From Antitrichia curtipendula (Eukaryota > Streptophyta > Bryopsida > Hypnales > Leucodontaceae): 64,000 bases of DNA. Location of the stretch: positions 33,418,001 to 33,482,000 of the forward strand of contig OX579637.1 in NCBI GenBank assembly GCA_951230915.1, given 5' to 3'. The notes beneath the pieces were generated by a model. The model searched no databases. It had not been told where the DNA came from and saw nothing but the letters and a program-made list of their open reading frames with translations. Of this stretch, positions 58,450 to 64,000 are shown in pieces (position 1 is the first letter of the stretch; the number at the start of each line of letters is the position of its first letter). The position numbers and the translations under genes are program-made.

Positions 58450-61154
58450 AAGACATCAAGACCTCTCTGAATGCACCTCTTGTTGTGTAAGAGATCTTAT
58501 AATATGGGTTTTGGCCAAATTCTATGGTTGGTATTGAGGAGGTACGCTAGTTGCAAGATAATGGTTGACAACAAGATTAGATTGCACAGGATGCATCTTT
58601 TATTGGTCGTAGGCTTCATTGCCCATGTCTTTTGTTCAATGTTGTTCCAGATAGATTTACGGGTTATTTTGTCATGGTGCGTCTTGTTGATGATGATCAA
58701 AAGCCATTTTGGCTTGCCTAAGCACTTACAAATCCAAACCCAGATCCAAGGCATGTCAATTCCATTCAACTTTAGTATTGTATGCCTATTGTATCTAATG
58801 GAAGGCAATTCCATATTATTGATGTGAGGATCATTAGATAGTAGGTACAAGACTACTATAGGCTAGTATTAGTGCATTTAGCATGTGAGTTTGTATGTGC
58901 ATTAGTTTCTAATATTATTTTATAGGAATGTGTGGCAGACATTATTAATCCTTTTAAAATAAAGCAATGTAGATCCTATGCATTGTATTTTGGTAGTGGG
59001 CATTTTTTTCATTTCTTATTGCTAGTTTCACTTATCTTTTTGATGACAAAGAATTTAAATCTCTTCTATATAAATTTTTTTAATATTATTATTGTACTTT
59101 AATCTTAGCCTTCTTTGAGTTGGTTGAATGAAATGAGTGGTTTCCATTCAAATCTTGTTCAGTTTGTTTGAGCATCCTTCTCTTAAGAACTGGTAGGCTA
59201 TTCTAGATTAGGAGGCAATAAAGGAAATGTGAGTACTTCCTAATGATCATACACACCAATCTAATAAGGCTATAGCATATAAGTTTGTTGCTATTAATAT
59301 TTGCACTTAGGAAAACAACCAATTCTCAAGACAAAGTATATTTTCAAAATATTGGATTGTCTCAATATAATGAATATTTTTATGTTCTAAATTTAGGTCA
59401 ATGATTAAAATGAGTCTCCACATTTTTTCATTTTAATTAATATATCCATTTCATATAAAGTTGCAATAGGTACGTAAAGCTTGAACAAAAGTTTTTAAGG
59501 TTTTTTAAAAATTAAACTAATTGTTGTTTTGATTTTAGAACATTTCAGTGTGATATCTCTGATATTTTAGTTTCATTTTTTTGAAGTTAATTCCGTGCAT
59601 CATATAAAGACTTTAATTATTTCAATGAATGTTTTTAGAAGTTAAGGCACTTACTAGAACTCTAAAAAGAAAAGGCATTATTTATGATGTGTCCTAAAGA
59701 CAATTCTAACATATACAAACAAGATCATCTGAATAGAGATGTGGATTACTTGATGTCACCATGGTCAAATTTTGTGATAGTCAAAACTTGACATTTTATT
59801 GTGTTTATCCTTTAATGTTATTGGCACATGTCACAGTCAACAACCAATATAAGTGGGCTACCTTGTTAGTGCTACCTTATTCAATCAAATCCTTGTCAGT
59901 AATGCTAACCTGGACCCCCCAAAATTAGAAGTGATAGCCACCAAATAATAAATGCAACTTGGTATATACATCACAATTTGATGGATATGACATCAACTTA
60001 TGGATTGATGTATTATTCTAGCCTTTTATTCCCATATCAGCCAATCATCACAAAATCTATTTGAAATTATTTGAAATTTTTTTCTATGATGTAAAACTAT
60101 ATTAGAGTTAATTGTAAAAGAAATTCTAGTTTGAAAGAGGAATGTCAGAGGAAAGTATAATTAAAAATAGTACAAAAAAATACATCTCTAAACTCTATGG
60201 GACCTCAATTTTGGAGCTCTATGGAGTTTCATCATGTATCTTTTCCAAAATTTGCATTGTGATTTCGCATTGTACATACTTTAAAATTAACTCTATTATG
60301 TCTTGTATAATGCAAAAGTTGACAGAATTATCATTTGCAAATCCATGTAGGATTCAAGATATAAGTTATCTGAACGTATTTTGATGTGATAGAGTTCAGA
60401 TCATCAAGTGGAAGGATTTAGGTGGTTTAAGATAATAGCCTCCACCAAACTTGCCTACTTTGCAATTTACGCATCTAGAATATGGTAGAATGAAGATTTA
60501 CAATTAAGCTCTTGTAACTTTGTACATTAACACTTCAAGAATTGCTTTCAAAATATACACAAATATATCTGCAATCAATCTTATACAAACCAATAATGTT
60601 TGGACCTCACAAATGGCCACCATTTCACCTCTAACATATTAATAGGACATTTGCCAAAATCACATTGTGGAAGACTACAATAGTCTCTACATAGGGAAGA
60701 TTGAACCCCTTTATTGCCATATTTTTTATCCCTAGAGAAAATACTAGAATTTTTTATTTTCCACCCATGATAAAATTTGAATTCACATTTGTAATTAGAG
60801 GCTCCAAATTAGTAAGGAGAGGTGAAGAAAAATGAATTTGTAAGGCACAAAATAGGGAATTATTTTTACATTCACCCTTGGTTGGAACATTAAGGGGGTC
60901 AATTCTCCATGTGTGTAGGTGATACAATAGGATCTCATTCATAGAGAATGAATCACATTTATTCATCAACTTGTTGCTAGAAATATTAATATTTAGAGGA
61001 AATGACTCTTAACCATCAATTTTGCTACCACTTGCACCTACTGGCTCATAATGCTTGTCATGTGCTCATGCAATGACCCTCCTTGCTTGCCTCTTGAACT
61101 TTGTCTCTGAAAAATAGATTGAGTTCATCAAGTGTTGCCATTTTTGTACATCAT
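58450..61154. other. AT-rich intergenic, no supported gene
   Basis: This 2.7-kb stretch is AT-rich with many short stops. The longest frames (about 118 codons at 58471-58827 and shorter ones at 60142 and 60754) are hydrophobic by composition and show no motif or start context. I found no inverted repeats, tandem arrays or element ends. Old transposon remnants are possible but unsupported. Confidence 0.55.
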
Positions 61155-61428
61155 TGTCACAACCCGGAAACCTAATTTCCATATAGATAGGGTAGAATAG
61201 ATGGAATAGATAGAGAAATTTTAAATCTTTTGGTTTAAAGAATGGTAGTTATCTTCCGGAAGAGCTTACGTTTGGAATAAGCCTTCATCCGGAAACTAGT
61301 TTCCGATCCGGTCAGGTTAAGGTTTCCGGAAATGAACCAAAACGCCACCGCCTACGAGGCTAGGGGACGCGCCTCGGGAACAGAAACCTAATCCTGTTCC
61401 AATCCGAGAATTGGCGGCACTATTTCTG

Positions 61429-61438
61429 CTATTTAAGG
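61429..61438 (+). promoter_or_regulatory. TATA box of copy 4
   Basis: CTATTTAAGG lies 274 bp after the element start and about 150 bp before the ATG at 61580, matching the layout of copy 2. A C/T-rich start region (CCCTCTCTTCTTCAC) follows at about 61450. Confidence 0.65.
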
Positions 61439-61579
61439 ACCAACACCGGCCCTCTCTTCTTCACTTTTTGAATTTCCAAACTCCTCCGCGCGTAGCTAGT
61501 TGAGTGAAAGTCTGGTGAGAGTACGATTACGGATAGAGAGAGGTGAAGCCGGATTAGGGTTTACTTGGTCGGTGCAGCC

Positions 61580-63529
61580 ATGGCGGAAAGTAGCGCGCCG
61601 CGATCCGCAAACCCGTCGGTGGTTGCCCGGATGGTGAGTCCATCCATATTGACAGACCCCACCGCTTGACAGCAATTAGAGCAGGACTTGAAGAGATTAG
61701 GGTGTGCCGGATTGATCGAGCGACCATGGAACCTGAGAGGGGAGGAACTGATCCAAGAGCTGATCAACGGGACTTCGAACCAGTACCTACTGACGATGCG
61801 AGGGCAGCCCAAGGGGTGGACGGAGGACGTATGGACGGAAGTCTACTCGTTTCGGAAATTCGGAGACGGGTTTGCTTCTCGGGCGGATAAGTACGCCACC
61901 AGGAAGTTCCAGAACCCTCCTCATGCAAAGGAAGGGTACACGATCAGTGACTGTGTGGATGAGTGCCATCATTGGAGGTTGAATTTACTCATCCCCATAC
62001 TATATCCGAAAAAACCTACCCGGGTCACAGTTACGATGGCCAACACCATTTTCGGAGCAATGGAAGAAAGAGTAGTGCACTGGGGACGAATCATAGCACA
62101 GGTGGTATCAAAGCTCGCAGACCATGTGTCCAAAAGTCGGTACAGCCCAATCAGCCCCTACCTCTTCCACATCTACCACCATGGGGACGTATTGACGTCG
62201 GATGAGATGTTGGTGTACAACACCGGATTGGAGTTGGTCAAGTATGACCTTACGAATGAGCTGGAGAAGGACGAGCCGATGCCTAAGGAGGAAGAGGATC
62301 CGGAAGAGAGAGCCTTGGAGCGGAAGAAGCCTAGGTGGAAGTTGACGCATCCGGATTCATGGGGGAAGCAACCTGAGACGGAACCACAGGAACCAAGCCC
62401 AGTTCCGGAAGAGGAGAAGCCACCTCTTAGGGAATTCTTCGACATCGGGTTTGACTGGATGCATCAGGCTCGGAACCTGCACCACAAGGCCATCCAGTTC
62501 ATGGAGGAGGTAGCGACGGAACTGAATGTGCCACCCGCAAAAATCATTGAGGAAATTAGACGGAGACCGAATCCGGAAGTCATCCGTCAAAAGGACGAAC
62601 AGATCCGGACTTTGAAGAGGAGCCGGGAGGAGGCGGAAAGCCGGAGGAACTGGGCACAAGGAGAATTCAAGGCGGCACAGAGGAATGAGAGGGATGCCAT
62701 GCAGATGGTCCGGAACCTCCATGCCCTGATCGAACAATCGGCGGATGTTGTGAATAAGGCGAGGCTCTATGACGCCCAATTGGTAGCAGGGGGACACGTG
62801 GCCGGATCCAAGGTCGTCATGATCCTTATGGATTTCGAGGCCCGGATGCAGGAGGTACTCCAGGAGATGCAGACTCTGGTAGCACGAGTCGATCCGGATA
62901 GGGCGATGGACTTCTTGACCTTTCCGGAAGCGGATCTCACCACCAATCCGTATCTCCAGACTCCGCCAAAGCCAGTCGTGGGGATTCCGGTCTTGTCTCA
63001 ACCAGGAGGATTGCAATCTCTGCTGAAGCCGCATGTGCAGCGGGGGTGGTTGACTCAGAGGACTTACTCCCCGACCAAAAATCAGGGAGATGATCAGGGC
63101 ATTCCGAAGTTGGGCGGAACTTCCACGCTGGCTCAAACTCAGACACCGGAGGAATTGAAGCAGATTAGGGGTAATCTGCTCAACCGGATCGGAGCTGTGG
63201 AGAATCCGACCAAGACACATCTGGACGACTTGATCCACATGCGGGAGGAAACTCCAACCAAGCCGCCATCGCTGAAGCCAGCCGACAAGCCAATCGACTT
63301 GGACTCACCAATCCAAGAGATGGAGATTCTCGAATCCGAGAAGGAGGACTTCGAGACGGAATCCACCACGGAGACAAATGAAGAGGAAGATTCGCCACCA
63401 AAGAAGCGGAAGATCCAGACTCAAGCGGCCGGAAAGCTCACACCGTTGCCAAAGACCAAGGCAAGGACATCTCTAGCACAGTCGGGGAGCAGCTCAAAGA
63501 AGCCAAAGAAAGTAGGGTTTAGAAGTTAA
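61580..63529 (+). CDS. Gag-like coiled-coil protein ORF (copy 4)
   Basis: The ATG at 61580 (MAESSAPRSANPSVVARMV) opens a 650-codon frame broken only by TGA at 61667, one step from CGA, ending at TAA 63527. Without readthrough, translation would have to start at an internal codon after 61667. The N-terminal domain (about residues 35-225) matches copy 2: NGTSNQYLLTMRGQPKGWTE, YPKKPTRVTVTMANTIFGAM, YSPISPYLFHIYHHGD. An acidic linker, a coiled coil (IRTLKRSREEAESRRN), the block SKVVMILMDFEARMQEVLQE, a Pro/Thr linker and a basic end PPKKRKIQ..KKPKKVGFRS follow. NLS-like runs suggest nuclear entry. No enzyme motif is present, so a structural (gag-like) role is inferred. Confidence 0.8.
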
Positions 63530-64000
63530 ATTTAGATTTTAGGTTTTCCGGAACGGATTTTCCATACGTGGGCCCGTTTTCGGAATTTAGGAATAACTTA
63601 CATTAGCATTCCGGATATCTCGGATGCTTCTGTGGTTGGTTAGCTTGACTTTTGGATGTCTTTTTCCCTTTTTGTTTTGGTTTTTAAATGGTGAGCAGGT
63701 CTGTTGCTCATTTAGTCCATCCTTATGCAATTTGAAGTTTCATTTCATTTTCCTTACCTTGATCTGAGCCACTAAGTGGACTTTCCATGTTCTAAGTATT
63801 CTTGGAGGATGTAGGCGGTGTGTTTGGGTGTTTTGAGAGTTGTGAGGAACCGGAAAGGAGGAATCCGGATTCCATGATTGTTTGGAGTGATACAGTAAGG
63901 GAGAATCTGTGACGGAGCTAGAACGGATCTGTAGGACTTGTGCACTTAGAATCTTTAAACTACTGGAACGGTAATTCGATTGGAGTGGTGAGGGTGAGGT

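Larger units (their letters stand above)
61155..64000 (+). mobile_element. Copy 4 of gag-like element, 3' end outside window
   Basis: It starts TGTCACAACCCGGAAACC, the counterpart of TGTAACGTTACGG at 47118, and keeps the same order: TATA box, leader, gag-like ORF, and 3' DNA whose last bases (CTGGAACGGTAATTCG) match CTGGAACGGTGATCCG in copy 2. The element is cut by the window end after about 2.85 kb. Of the four copies it has the least damaged ORF. Confidence 0.8.

Noticed and set aside
58471..58827. 118-codon hydrophobic ORF as membrane protein
   Set aside because: T-rich codons make a chance hydrophobic frame; the opposite strand is open over the same span and no motif is present.
30969..61669. 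Alternative genetic code or programmed readthrough at TAG and TGA
   Set aside because: The same genes end at TAG or TGA, frameshifts and lost catalytic residues occur beside them, and all stops fit C-to-T decay. No conserved readthrough context follows them.

Overview
This looks like nuclear DNA of a land plant. It holds a plant-type Ty3/Gypsy retrotransposon, a tRNA-derived SINE-like unit, GT-AG introns, and long heterochromatic tandem repeats, with no bacterial gene layout. I cannot name the species. The multi-domain gene at 29.5-37.0 kb reminds me of families in non-flowering plants, but that is recollection and not evidence from this window.

Layout. (1) 1-25309 is a homogeneous satellite of about 178 bp per monomer (about 142 copies). 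It has a 14-monomer higher-order period near 2.5 kb and a larger 6.95 kb duplication, as in centromeric arrays. (2) 25310-26690 is an eroded edge of the same satellite, still with a period near 178 bp. (3) 26.7-29.5 kb has no convincing gene; it carries small tandem repeats and a GC-rich stretch that could be a promoter or 5' leader. (4) 29526-36956 is a decayed seven-exon gene on the + strand. Its exons encode an unrecognised N-terminal region, a ParB-like motif, a methyltransferase-like motif I, a low-complexity linker, an FCP1/NIF-type phosphatase domain and a charged tail. Short GC-rich palindromes occur repeatedly in its introns and not in its exons. (5) 37.2-37.5 kb is a fold-back (MITE-like) element. 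(6) 37862-39479 is the 3' part of a mobile element family whose members carry a gag-like coiled-coil ORF. It is followed directly by a decayed Gypsy pol (39480-43583) with RT, RNase H and DD35E integrase, then repeats, a proline-rich ORF and a SINE-like unit. (7) 46432-56848 is a giant imperfect palindrome around a 200-N gap. Its left arm is interrupted by a 3414 bp element (47118-50531) with TG...CA ends and a 5-bp target duplication; the right arm preserves the empty site. (8) 56849-58449 holds a third, truncated copy of that family. (9) 58450-61154 is AT-rich without a recognisable gene. (10) From 61155 to the window end lies a fourth, nearly intact copy with a 650-codon ORF.

A thread through all the decayed genes is the type of stop codon. 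About fifteen internal stops interrupt otherwise open frames, and every one is TAG or TGA, never TAA. Each can be derived from CAG or CGA by a single C-to-T change, which are the CHG and CG contexts of plant cytosine methylation. The window therefore reads as methylated pericentromeric DNA in which genes and transposons erode largely by deamination. ORF-sized open frames inside the satellite, the palindrome arms and the intergenic DNA are not genes in my judgement.
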